NCBI GenBank assembly: GCA_964036045.1 | Contig: OZ038398.1 | Coordinates: forward strand, 26,604,109 to 26,668,108 | Reading direction: 5' to 3' | From: Eutreptiella sp. 'Long Island Sound 2002' | Taxonomy: Eukaryota > Euglenozoa > Euglenophyceae > Eutreptiales > Eutreptiaceae | Length of the DNA: 64,000 nucleotides | In this document: positions 41,243-49,628 of the stretch, piece by piece | Layout of the letters: each line of letters starts with the position of its first letter | How positions within the stretch are numbered: position 1 is the stretch's first letter | The notes under the pieces: generated by a model | Told to the model about the DNA's origin: nothing | Databases searched by the model: none | What the model saw: the letters and a program-made list of their open reading frames with translations, nothing else | Translations under genes and position numbers: made by a program

Positions 41243-43681
41243 GTGTGTGGCCGTTGTGTTTGTGTGGTTCTTGTGTATAGTTGTGGCCCGCTTTCTGTGT
41301 CTGAACGTGCCCTCGCGTATCTCGCAGCTGGGAGTACGTGGTGTATTGGAGGACAGCATGCAAAGGAGGCTAACGACGAGATTGCCAAGTCGTACGCCGA
41401 GCAGATGAAAACGGCCCCAAACCACGTCACCCATTTCGATCTGGACATCGTCCGTTTCAATACAACAGTACAAGTTCGTCGGCGTTTGGCGGGTATCCAT
41501 AATCGCGCTCAACACAGTGGCAGCATGAACAATCTCCACGAGGTCTGCCGCCTGATGCAAACACTGTTTGACGAAGATCCGGATCTCACTCGTTCCCTTG
41601 GTGAGATCCTTGAAGACACCATTGTCCAGAGCGGATTTGCTGCCAAATCAGGATCCCCGGTATGCTTTCTTCCTTTGACTGTTCCCGATTTGTGCACCGC
41701 TTCTCTTCTTCTTCGAGCTCCTTGCTGCTAAGCCATGGTTGCTCGCCTTCCATTGTGCGCATCAACATGCAGGAGGCAGTCGCGAAGCAACTCAGGCCTC
41801 TGGCATCAATGGTGCAGGTCTGCGGCGCCACCTTCGTGCAATCCCTGTACAGCTTACTACAGCGCAAGGTCCCGGTGACGATGTCCACATTCAAGTACTG
41901 TGCGATCCTGATACCGGAGAATCTGCAGAAAGTGGCCACCTATTGTGCCACACCGAAGTGTACGGTGGCCGGGATCACGAAGTTTATCAAGACGGTGCGC
42001 ATTCAGCAGTTCTGGTACTGGCACTTTTACCATCCGTCACAACATCGAATCCATCCAAGCAGAAGTATGCGTGTACCCCTTGCGCACTGCGTACACCACT
42101 TCTGTTCCCGGCATGCATACGCAGTTCAAATTCACAGCCATGCTCGACTCGATCTGTCGATGTGTGCATTGCATTCCTTCTTTCGCTTCTCAGAGACGGA
42201 CCTGGAGATGACATGGGCACGACAGTATTGCTGTCCAGTGACTGCTGCAACCATCACACCGCATAAGAGCTGGGAATGGACCCCGTCGGAGCCGTTTCCG
42301 TCGTATGCTGCAGTGCAAGCAGCACTGCTGTGGACCTCCGACAAGGAGATGCTAGTATCCCTCCGCGAGATGTTGGCGAAGCCGGTCATGATACCCCAAG
42401 TATCGAAGGCTGAAGGCGGGGTTGCGCAGGTTAACGTCCCAAACGACTGTTGTGAAGGGAAACTCCTCTTATACGATGGATCAGCGGGCGTCGCCGTGCC
42501 TGCGGATATCAGCGCTCTGCCAATGAACCTTTCGATATTCGAGGTGCCGCGCTATTGGTCATCTGGACTCCCGCAGTTTCTTGCAGGCACCTTGATGAGG
42601 GGCATCCCCCTTGTGTTGTACGGGCATAGAAGCGACATGTATGCGCTCAAGAACATCATCACCAGCACTCACGGGGGGGATGCCCCACTAATGAGCCTGG
42701 ATCTCACCTGCTACGGCAAGGCAACGAAGGGGACCCCCTACCTCGTGGACGAGATGTGCCTGACGGTGATCCACACGGGCTCGATATCCCAGCAGGTATG
42801 GAATGGCTGCAATACATGTGAATCCCTGTACCATCGCAACCCCCTGCAATACTGTGTGGTTGTAAAGAAGCACGTACCAAGTAGAAGAGTACACTGCACC
42901 ACTCATGCGTAGGTACCGAGATTCATCTGCCATCCAGGCGCCGGTAACGACGGGCTGCCGCTGGAGGCTGCGGGTTACGTGTTGACGCTCATGAGCAACT
43001 CCGGGGACGATGAGCCGCAGGAGAAGGCAATGCGATGGGTCAACTGGGTCGCGGAGGACTGCCGAAGTCTTGCCGCCATCTTTTGTCAGATGCCGGTTGG
43101 CTTGAGTTGGTGCTGGGGTGTGATCGGCGATGCGCGAACCAAGGTCGACCTGTCGGAGAGCTGCTCAAATCTCTAGGCGCAATTGCGAACGGAAGACACG
43201 AGGCCTGCGATGATGTGGCGCAACATCCTGATAAACATCAACGATGCCTTCCCGACCGATTACGTTGAAGATGCTGATGCCGCAGAGGAAGCCGAACTGA
43301 ATGACGACACGGACGATGAGGCACCTGCAGGTGAAGGCTCCAAGGCAGCTAGCTACCAGTGCCGAGCCATCGAAGCATCGACGCGAGATGTCGAAGAAGG
43401 AGGAAAAAGAGGAGATGAAAAAGAAGAAGGCGGAAGAGAAGGAGAAGGAGCGCAAAAAGAAGGAGACGGAAAAGGCCGAGAAAGAGGCGAAGAAGAAGCA
43501 CGACAAGGAAGAAAGGGAAAAGAAAAAGAAGGAGAAGGCGGACGCAGAAAAAGAAGCGAAAGCAAGGACCGACGCTGCTGCGCAAGAAGCCGGGATCAAC
43601 GCGAAGAAGCGTTCGCCGATGGAGGCCTTCAATGCAGCCGCCTTCAAGGGCACCGCGTTGAAGAAAGGCAAAAAGAAGTAG
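40735..43681 (+). CDS. ParB/sulfiredoxin-like domain protein, multi-exon, with lysine-rich tail
   Basis: Roughly 800 residues from the ATG at 40735. Order: an acidic Asp/Ser/Lys-rich N-terminus (to about 70), a KDKKKKS patch, then a ParB-like fold. The fold is seen as RHIDPERVKEVKTDLL and VLLCWDDQ, and after the first intron TWCIGGQHAKEAN; GGQH corresponds to the G-x-H-R type motif of ParB N-domains. A long middle region follows with no clear family. One segment (RFICHPGAGNDGLPLEAAGY) faintly resembles a nucleic-acid methyltransferase glycine loop. The end is a Lys/Glu-rich coiled region and KKGKKK. Introns: 41243-41327, 41660-41772, 42065-42193 (optional, in frame), 42796-42912 and 43096-43176. 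A one-base frame change near 43330 is not explained. ParB-like folds bind or cut DNA or use CTP; the role here is unknown. Confidence 0.7.
41328..41659 (+). CDS. ParB-like gene, exon 2
   Basis: Acceptor CTCGCAG; continues AGSTWCIGGQHAKEAN and VQVRRRLAGIHNRAQHS, donor GTATGCTT after KSGSP. Phase agrees with both neighbours. Confidence 0.8.
41773..42795 (+). CDS. ParB-like gene, exon 3 (may contain a 129-bp in-frame intron)
   Basis: Acceptor ACATGCAG, donor GTATGG after SISQQ. A GT-AG stretch at 42065-42193 with a pyrimidine-rich end is divisible by three, so it may be retained or spliced without a frame change. Its translation looks non-coding in composition. Confidence 0.7.
42913..43095 (+). 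CDS. ParB-like gene, exon 4
   Basis: Acceptor TGCGTAG; VPRFICHPGAG through AIFCQMP. Donor GTTGGC is proposed because the frame otherwise meets TAG at 43174. Splicing to 43177 keeps the frame open. Confidence 0.6.
43177..43681 (+). CDS. ParB-like gene, C-terminal exon(s) with lysine-rich tail
   Basis: Begins after CTCTAG with MMWRNILININDAFPTDY and an acidic stretch, then needs a +1 frame step near 43330 to enter the Lys/Glu-rich frame that ends MEAFNAAAFKGTALKKGKKK and TAG at 43679. Either a very short intron or a sequencing/assembly indel would explain it. Confidence 0.55.
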
Positions 43682-44036
43682 GCACGGGTACTCAAAAAGT
43701 TTTGTGCTATATATTTTTACCGCTGTTGCGCTTTTGCACCATCGACGTTGCGTGGGTTGCTATACACAGTAACCACAATCTTTGTACATCCCTTCTAATT
43801 TCCGACACTTCGTGTTGGACTACTTTTCCTGCAAGCATGGTGCATGCATGCCAACGTGTGACACATGGTGGAGCAGATCAGAGGCTGCCATAGAGTTGTG
43901 TTGCATTATATGTCGTCCGTGTTTGTCGGACGAGCCACATTACTTTTACTGGTGCATGTCACCCGTGGGATACTTTTGCACGCCATGTACCGGGCGTCCA
44001 GAGACAGGTTCTCAGACCTTGTTTTGCTGATTCCAA
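43682..44036 (+). other. 3' region of the ParB-like gene
   Basis: Begins with a T/A-rich stretch (GTGCTATATATTTTTA near 43708) that could be part of a polyadenylation region and leads to hairpin copy 5. Confidence 0.45.
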
Positions 44037-44066
44037 AAAATCTCAGCGCATTTGCGCTGAGATTTT
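44037..44066. repeat. Hairpin copy 5
   Basis: Perfect 30-bp palindrome, arms AAAATCTCAGCGC / GCGCTGAGATTTT with loop ATTT. The loop is inverted relative to the other copies. It lies 355 bp after the stop of the ParB-like gene. Confidence 0.93.
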
Positions 44067-44109
44067 ACCAAACAGCAGTTTTATGGTATCATATTAGCCG
44101 TTTCCGATT

Positions 44110-44136
44110 TTTTCAGCGCAAATGCGCTGAGATTTT
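44110..44136. repeat. Hairpin copy 6
   Basis: TTTTCAGCGC-AAAT-GCGCTGAGATTTT, preceded by GTATCATATTAGCCG, similar to the sequence before copy 1. Confidence 0.92.
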
Positions 44137-44161
44137 CCATTCTGCTGATTTGATCATGTAA

Positions 44162-44689
44162 TATAGTCGCTGTCCGACGGTTAGTATCCATACTCAAGAC
44201 CACGAAAGGTAATGCTTACTACATTTTCACAGTATCGTCTGCTGCTGTGTTGCTTTGTGTCTCTTTGCCCTGTGCATCACGCCTGTCCCTGCCACGCATA
44301 CCTTGTATCCGCATTCTGCACTCCCTTGTGTCATTGCACTTTTCGAAAAAAAAAATTTTTGTCGATGGTTCCGCTTTCTATAGCTTCAAACAAACAAAAC
44401 TGGTACAACCCGTTAGAAGTAGCTAAAATGATGTATGCTTTCGCTGGTACTTGTACTGCTTCCAGGGTTGCACAGTGGTTGTGTTTTCCATAATTTTGCT
44501 ACTTGTATGCAACTGTTTTACTTTTCTGGGTCTAGCACTTCCAAAAACAGTACAGCTTTTGCACTTCAACGGCACAGCTCTCCCGTTTGGGCAACAGCCC
44601 TTCTGGCGTCCATCGTGAACATTCGGCGGTGGGCGCTCTTAGCAGTCTAAGATTGGGGGTTTCTGTCCTCCAAGGTGGGGACGAATCAA
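44162..44689. other. Spacer right of the hairpin module
   Basis: No gene or repeat recognised beyond an A/T run at 44346-44360. Confidence 0.5.
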
Positions 44690-45190
44690 AGGCCCTTTGC
44701 AGGGCCCACAAACCACCTACAACACCGCCTCTCAAGGTGTGCTACATGGGGAGGAATCCAAGTGGTCTCATAACTTTTGCCTTCTCGCACCTACCAAGCG
44801 TGGAGGAAGCACACCTAGCTGCATAACGCTTCCTGCCTTCTTGCGGTTTGCAAAGCAAGGAGGAATCAAAGCAGACTACAAAATCCCTCCCTTCTCGGGG
44901 CCTACCAAGTGGGGAGGAATCAAAACCAGCTACATGAACGCTATTTTCTTGGGGCCTACAAAAGGACGGAGGAAATTAAATGGGTGCCTCAGCCTTGCCT
45001 TTGTGGGGCATGCATAGCGGAAGAGAATCAAAATGGCTACATGACCTTTGCATTCTCGCGGTTTGCCATCCAAGCGGCTATATAAATCATGCGTTCTCAA
45101 GGCCTGCAAAGCCGGGGGACAATCACAGGGTCCATACAATGCCCGCCTTTTGAGGCATTTTTGAGTGGAGGAATCAAAATGGCCCGGCAG
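44690..45190 (+). repeat. Diverged ~65-bp tandem repeat, forward array
   Basis: About seven units of the form GGCCTACCAAG-GGGGAGGAATC, AAA(A/G)-(A/T)GGCTACAT, AACGCC and a TTCTCGGGG-type block. Units differ by 20-30 percent and by small indels. Confidence 0.75.
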
Positions 45191-46059
45191 CCCCTGCCAT
45201 TTAATGAGGTCCGAGGGGCAGAAATCCCCAATCCCCAATGAGGGAACCGGGGAGACGGTTCCCAATGGCCGTTTTCAATACCTAGGTTCCCCCGCTATTT
45301 TTGTTAATGTGCGAAGCTGTGCAAGTCCAAAATTGCACATTGATAAGGGTAGTGGGGGGTAGAAAGTGGGGAGGGGGCACAAGTTCCCATATTTCCAAAA
45401 ATTTCAAAATCCACAAATTTGTGAACTGGCCCTGTTTGTATGCTAGGATGCTAGGCCCCCAAATGGGGCAACTGGTTCCCAACCCTGAGTTTGCACCCGT
45501 GTCTGGTTCCCAAATGGGGTATCTTTGTTTTCAAGGAGAAACCTCCTCCCCAATTCCCATATTGATGTTGGGGATTTTTGTGCTGAGTGACAACGCTTGT
45601 CCCTAGTACCCAAATTGGGGGTTTTCATCTAGGAGTATGGAAACCCCCAATTTGGCAATGGGGTTTCTTTTACGGGCGGGTTTCCCTGAATTGGAAACCG
45701 GTGTCACATTTCAGGGGTTTTGTGCACTGAGGTATGATGCCAAAAATTCTACCCGATGTGTAAAATCATCATTTTGGGACCCAAAAGTGTCCCCCAAGGG
45801 ATATAATTTATTTTGACCCCAAATCTAGACTTGGATGCCACTAGAGGCCCTGATTTTTGACCTCAAAATCATGAATCACTTTGCCATGGTTGTTAGATCA
45901 AAACCACACACACTTGCATTGAAGAAAAAAAGTACATCAACACAAGTAGTTGTTTTTTGTAATGTATGCTAAATCCTAACATTGCAATGTAAGAAACACC
46001 AATTGGTGCTCACATGTATGGCAAAATTTTTCTCTGCATTACGGCAAAAAGAACAACAA
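45191..46059. other. Spacer between the inverted repeat arrays, with short palindromes
   Basis: Repeated CCCAAATGGGG, GGTTCCCAA and TCCCCAAT strings give several small inverted repeats (45225-45265, 45457-45520, 45608-45665). No coding exon. Confidence 0.55.
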
Positions 46060-46380
46060 AAAGGAAGGTTGGTAGGTCAAGGTTATGTAGCCTCTTTGAT
46101 TCTCAGCCTTTTTGTGCACCCCAAGAAGGTGGGGCTTATGTAGCCCCTTCAATTCTTTGCCATATTGTTGGCTCTAGCAACGCAATGGTTGTGTATCCTC
46201 TTTTGATTCCAATGTCCGCCAAGGCGCTTCTAGCCTTGCCGATTCCTCCTCTCCTTGCCGGCATGAGAAGGCAGGGCTTGTGTAGCCACATGGATTCCTT
46301 CCCATTCTGCGGGCCCCGAGAAGGTACAGGCTATGTAGCCATTTAGATTGTTGCTGCTGCTTTGCGGGCCACGTCCTCCG

Positions 46381-46552
46381 CACACACAACGGACTAAGCA
46401 CGCACACCGGTGAATAGGCGCCAAGAGGCCACGAACACCACACACAGCACACAGCGGGCAAGCACATCGGTGAACAAGCGCCAAGAGGCCAAGGACACCG
46501 CATACACAACACGGGAAGCGCGCGCACCGGTGAAGAAGGGCCAAGAGGGTAG
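46381..46552. repeat. Three-copy 60-bp tandem repeat
   Basis: CACCGGTGAA-AGGCGCCAAGAGG recurs with an exact 60-bp period (CACACCGGTG, CACATCGGTG and GCACCGGTG at 46404, 46464 and 46524). Confidence 0.88.
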
Positions 46553-47095
46553 TGGTTATGCGTGATCTCTTTTTGCTTTGGAGATACCCGGAAGTAGGGG
46601 TTATGTAGCCATTTTCATTCCTCGCTACGGGCCATCAGTGAGCAGGGGTAATGTATCGCCATATCCGTGCTTAGGGGATCCTAATACAGCAAGGGGAACA
46701 CTTAAGGTGCTCTGTTGGTCGCACCGCACGGTACACTGCGAATTGCGACATGCAATTTCAGTAGTTATCCCCGAAGAGGGGATTGGTAGTGTTGCATACA
46801 TGCAAGCACTTTTTATGCAAAGTACAACTGCATGTGCTGTTTTTTTTTCATCATTATTTTCTACATTCTCATTTTTTAGACCTCTTCCCTGCACAAATGG
46901 AGCATTTGTTGCCCATCCCCAATACGGTATGGTTTATGTAGCCTCTTTGAATCCTCTCCGCTTTGGAGTCCTTGAGACGGTCGGGGTTATGTAGCTGCTT
47001 TGAGTCCCCTTTGCTTTGGAGTCCCCATGACGGCAAGGTTTATGTCGCTATTTTGAGTCGTTGGCCCCTTGGCATGGGGATACAGAGCCACAACC

Positions 47096-47165
47096 CACAG
47101 TTCAAGGGGCAATTCCCCCTTGTTGCATCATATTCCGTAGCCAACATAGTGCCCAAACCCAAACC
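47096..47165. repeat. Short dispersed repeat, copy 1
   Basis: CGTAGCCAACATAGTGCCC then AAACCCAAACC, matching TTAGCCACACAGTGCCC then AAACCCAAACC at 48099-48130. Confidence 0.5.
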
Positions 47166-48059
47166 AACGCAAGGCCCTTTTCCGATTCGTGTGCATCCTC
47201 AAACGCAACCCTAGCCTCAGCAACATGCAATGCTATGGCAAATGCGCGCTGAGTGATGTGCTTGCTTGTCTTGCGTGGGAAGAATTTTGGTTTGCCTTGA
47301 CTATTTTTTGCATCATCTCAACATGCGTAGACTTTTCTTGGGTGCTTCTAGTGTTCATTTCCTTGACAGTGTGCACTAAAGCGAATTGCCCTTAGCCCGT
47401 GGCACCTGCAGTGCGCCTGCGGCCTACAGGAAGTGTTCCCAAGGGGTTATGTAGCCGTTGTTTTGCCCCTTCTCTTTGGGGACCTGCTACAACAAGGGTT
47501 ATGTTGCTTTTGTTTTAACCCCTTCCTTGTTGGGGACCCTGCTACAACAAGGGTTAAGTAGTGTTTGTTTTGCCTTCTCACTCCGCTGCAATAGGTATTA
47601 TGTTTCCTTCCCCTTTTTATGGACCCCAATATAGCAGGGGCTATGTAGCCATTGTTTCGCCCGCTGCTTTGCAAGTCCCAACGCGTAATGGTTTTTGGAG
47701 CCATTGTTTTGCCTCTTTGATTTGGCAACCCCAATCGGCTAGGTTATGGAGCCATTGTTTTGCCTACTCCATTGGGGACCTTGATATGGTAAGGGTTTTT
47801 GTAGCCATTGTTTGTTTGCATAACCCCCGCCGTATTGCGTTTGCAAGGGGTAAAACAATGGCCACATAGGGCAAGAGTATGTATCATTTGTGTTTTCTCA
47901 TTTCTTCATGGCCCTGAGAACGTAGAAGTTCCGGAGGACCAGATATGCAGCCACTGTTTGTCTCTGCACTTTGGGAACCACAATACTGCAGGGTTTATGC
48001 AGCCATTGTTTTGCTTGCTTGCTTCCCAGGGCGCACGCGTTTTTTTTTTGCAACATAAG

Positions 48060-48130
48060 TAGACGGAGGGGCGCTTCCCCTTTGTAAACCAAAACACATT
48101 TGTTAGCCACACAGTGCCCAAACCCAAACC
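48060..48130. repeat. Short dispersed repeat, copy 2
   Basis: Partner of the stretch at 47096-47165. Both follow a GGGGC(A/G)-TTCCCC(C/T)TTG segment. Confidence 0.5.
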
Positions 48131-48165
48131 TGTGTGTGCCGAAACCTAAACCATGAAGGAGAGAT

Positions 48166-48235
48166 GCACTCGCCGCAGAGCGATGGGAGTAGGCACCCAG
48201 GACAGCACTCGCCGCAGAGCGACGGGAGTAGGCAC
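48166..48235. repeat. Two-copy 39-bp tandem duplication
   Basis: GCACTCGCCGCAGAGCGA and GGGAGTAGGCAC occur twice, 39 bp apart. Confidence 0.88.
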
Positions 48236-48349
48236 TGTGTGGCTGTGCGATAGTTCTAAAGGTGCAAGTGATCCCCTCCAATGTGTCTTGCGTTTTGTTG
48301 CATGTGTGTTGTGCCCATAGTGTTGCTCCTCAGTTCCCTCTTATACACC

Positions 48350-48499
48350 ATGCCTGCTACAAGGAAGGAACAAAAGAAATCCCTTCAACAGAAGTACCAC
48401 GTATGTGCCACAAGAGGGTGTCAAAAAGCTTGTTTGGGTTGTGAAGTGGCGTTCCACACCCAGGGTGATCCCTGCAACCATGCTCCAGTTTTGCGGTAG
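48350..48499 (+). CDS. Small Cys/His-rich reading frame, 49 residues, possible transposase tail remnant
   Basis: ATG at 48350, TAG at 48497. A basic start (MPATRKEQKKS) is followed by six Cys and three His in YHVCATRGCQKACLGC and HTQGDPCNHA. The pattern resembles the cysteine-rich tail of piggyBac-type transposases, but the spacing is not a clean match and nothing upstream extends it. It may be a remnant or chance. Confidence 0.25.
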   Translation: MPATRKEQKKSLQQKYHVCATRGCQKACLGCEVAFHTQGDPCNHAPVLR

Positions 48500-49628
48500 T
48501 GTGCATGCCATCACAAATGAATAATGTAGGTGAGTGCAGTAAAAACCCATGACACATGTGCACCCCCCCCCCCCCCAACACCCCACACACCCCACCCCAC
48601 CCGCAACCCCTCCTTCCTTCCCACTGCACGCACACATGACTACGACCCACAAGCAGGTCACACAGGAGACCTGGCACTGGATGCTGGTGGCACTACCTCC
48701 ACCCATTGATTGAACTGCCTAATAACCTCCAAATCCGATTTTGGACTGCACACTCCAGACCTGACATTTTATTTACCACAATAGCAGCCAGCACCTAAAC
48801 ACAGATGAGATCAATGCCACAACGTGGGCAGCCAAGTGGACAGCAGTTGTGCTCACTGTTTGCCCCACATAAATAGGTGTGGGTATTGTTTTTGGGTTGC
48901 AACATTGCTGGTTATGTCGCAACAGAAGCGTACTTCTTGCGTGACATTGTTGAGAGTCGAATGCGTTGAGTCTGCCGACAATCTTGCAGTAGGGAACCAT
49001 CACCAGGTGGACAAATTTCTGTGAACACTGAATCTCTCGATGAAGAAGTGCTGGAAGGCACGAGGAAAGGGAGTGTGCACTTGGCACACTCGATTGAGTA
49101 CTTCGTTCGCATTTGGTTTGAAATCCACCTCTCATCGTGCGCTTAATTTAAACACTACCCTCAGCCGAACCATCACATTTCAGTTGGAGTTGCCAGCCTC
49201 CAAGCATGCGTTAGGATACCACATCCCATTTCAGGAATTTTTTCAGCAATTCTTGCACTGCTGCAGCATTTTCTGTTCGAGATTGATGATGCCGCGGGTG
49301 GTGGTGGTAATGTTGTTGGTTGTGTGGTGGCATTATTGACAGCAGTTTCTTGTGTTCATGCAGTTCTCATGAGGCAACTGTCGCCAGCAATACTGTTGGT
49401 GGTGGTTTTGTGTTGGTGATGTTTGTATGCATCCGCAATGGTGTAACGTGGTGGGCGTCACACGTGCTGCTGCTGCTGTGCATGGCGGTTGCCGATGCAT
49501 TTCAGCAGCAACTATCGCTGTTGGCTGCAGAAGCAGGCATTGTTGCTGTGTTTGTTGCTGTCCAACCTCTCTGGCTTCCTGTGTCTATGCCCAGCCCCAC
49601 ATGTGTACTGCTTGAATTTGTCCCTCAG
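48500..49628. other. Spacer and possible upstream intron of the Nudix-like gene
   Basis: A C run at 48563-48578 and a GGTGGTGG stretch near 49295. If CCCTCAG at 49622-49628 is a 3' splice site, the 5' exon of the next gene is in this region but was not recognised. Confidence 0.4.

Larger units (their letters stand above)
37271..44161 (+). mobile_element. Candidate inserted module: two genes bracketed by repeated hairpins
   Basis: Six copies of a hairpin with core CAGCGC-AAAT-GCGCTG lie at 37309, 37435, 37561, 40120, 44037 and 44114, and none was found elsewhere in the window. The copies at 37309, 40120 and 44114 share related upstream sequence (TATCATA- or GATAACAGCTA-like). GATCATGTAA occurs at both ends (37534 and 44152). 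Two plus-strand genes lie between. The block lacks the long C/G runs found on both sides, and its introns (81-129 bp) are much shorter than those of the host genes. Whether this is a DNA transposon, a virus-derived insertion or a host locus is not settled, and no target duplication was identified. Confidence 0.5.
46060..47830 (-). repeat. Diverged ~65-bp tandem repeat, reverse array
   Basis: More than fifteen units of GGGTTATGTAGCC, ATT(T/G)T-GATTCC or GTTTTGCC and CTTTGG(G/A)GACC(C/T). On the minus strand this is the same unit as the 44690-45190 array. It is interrupted by the 60-bp repeat at 46381 and by unique sequence at 46690-46900 and 47096-47400. Confidence 0.72.

Noticed and set aside
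37306-44130. Hairpins as bacterial-style rho-independent terminators
   Set aside because: The flanking genes are spliced eukaryotic genes; a 3'-end or element-end role is more plausible than bacterial termination.
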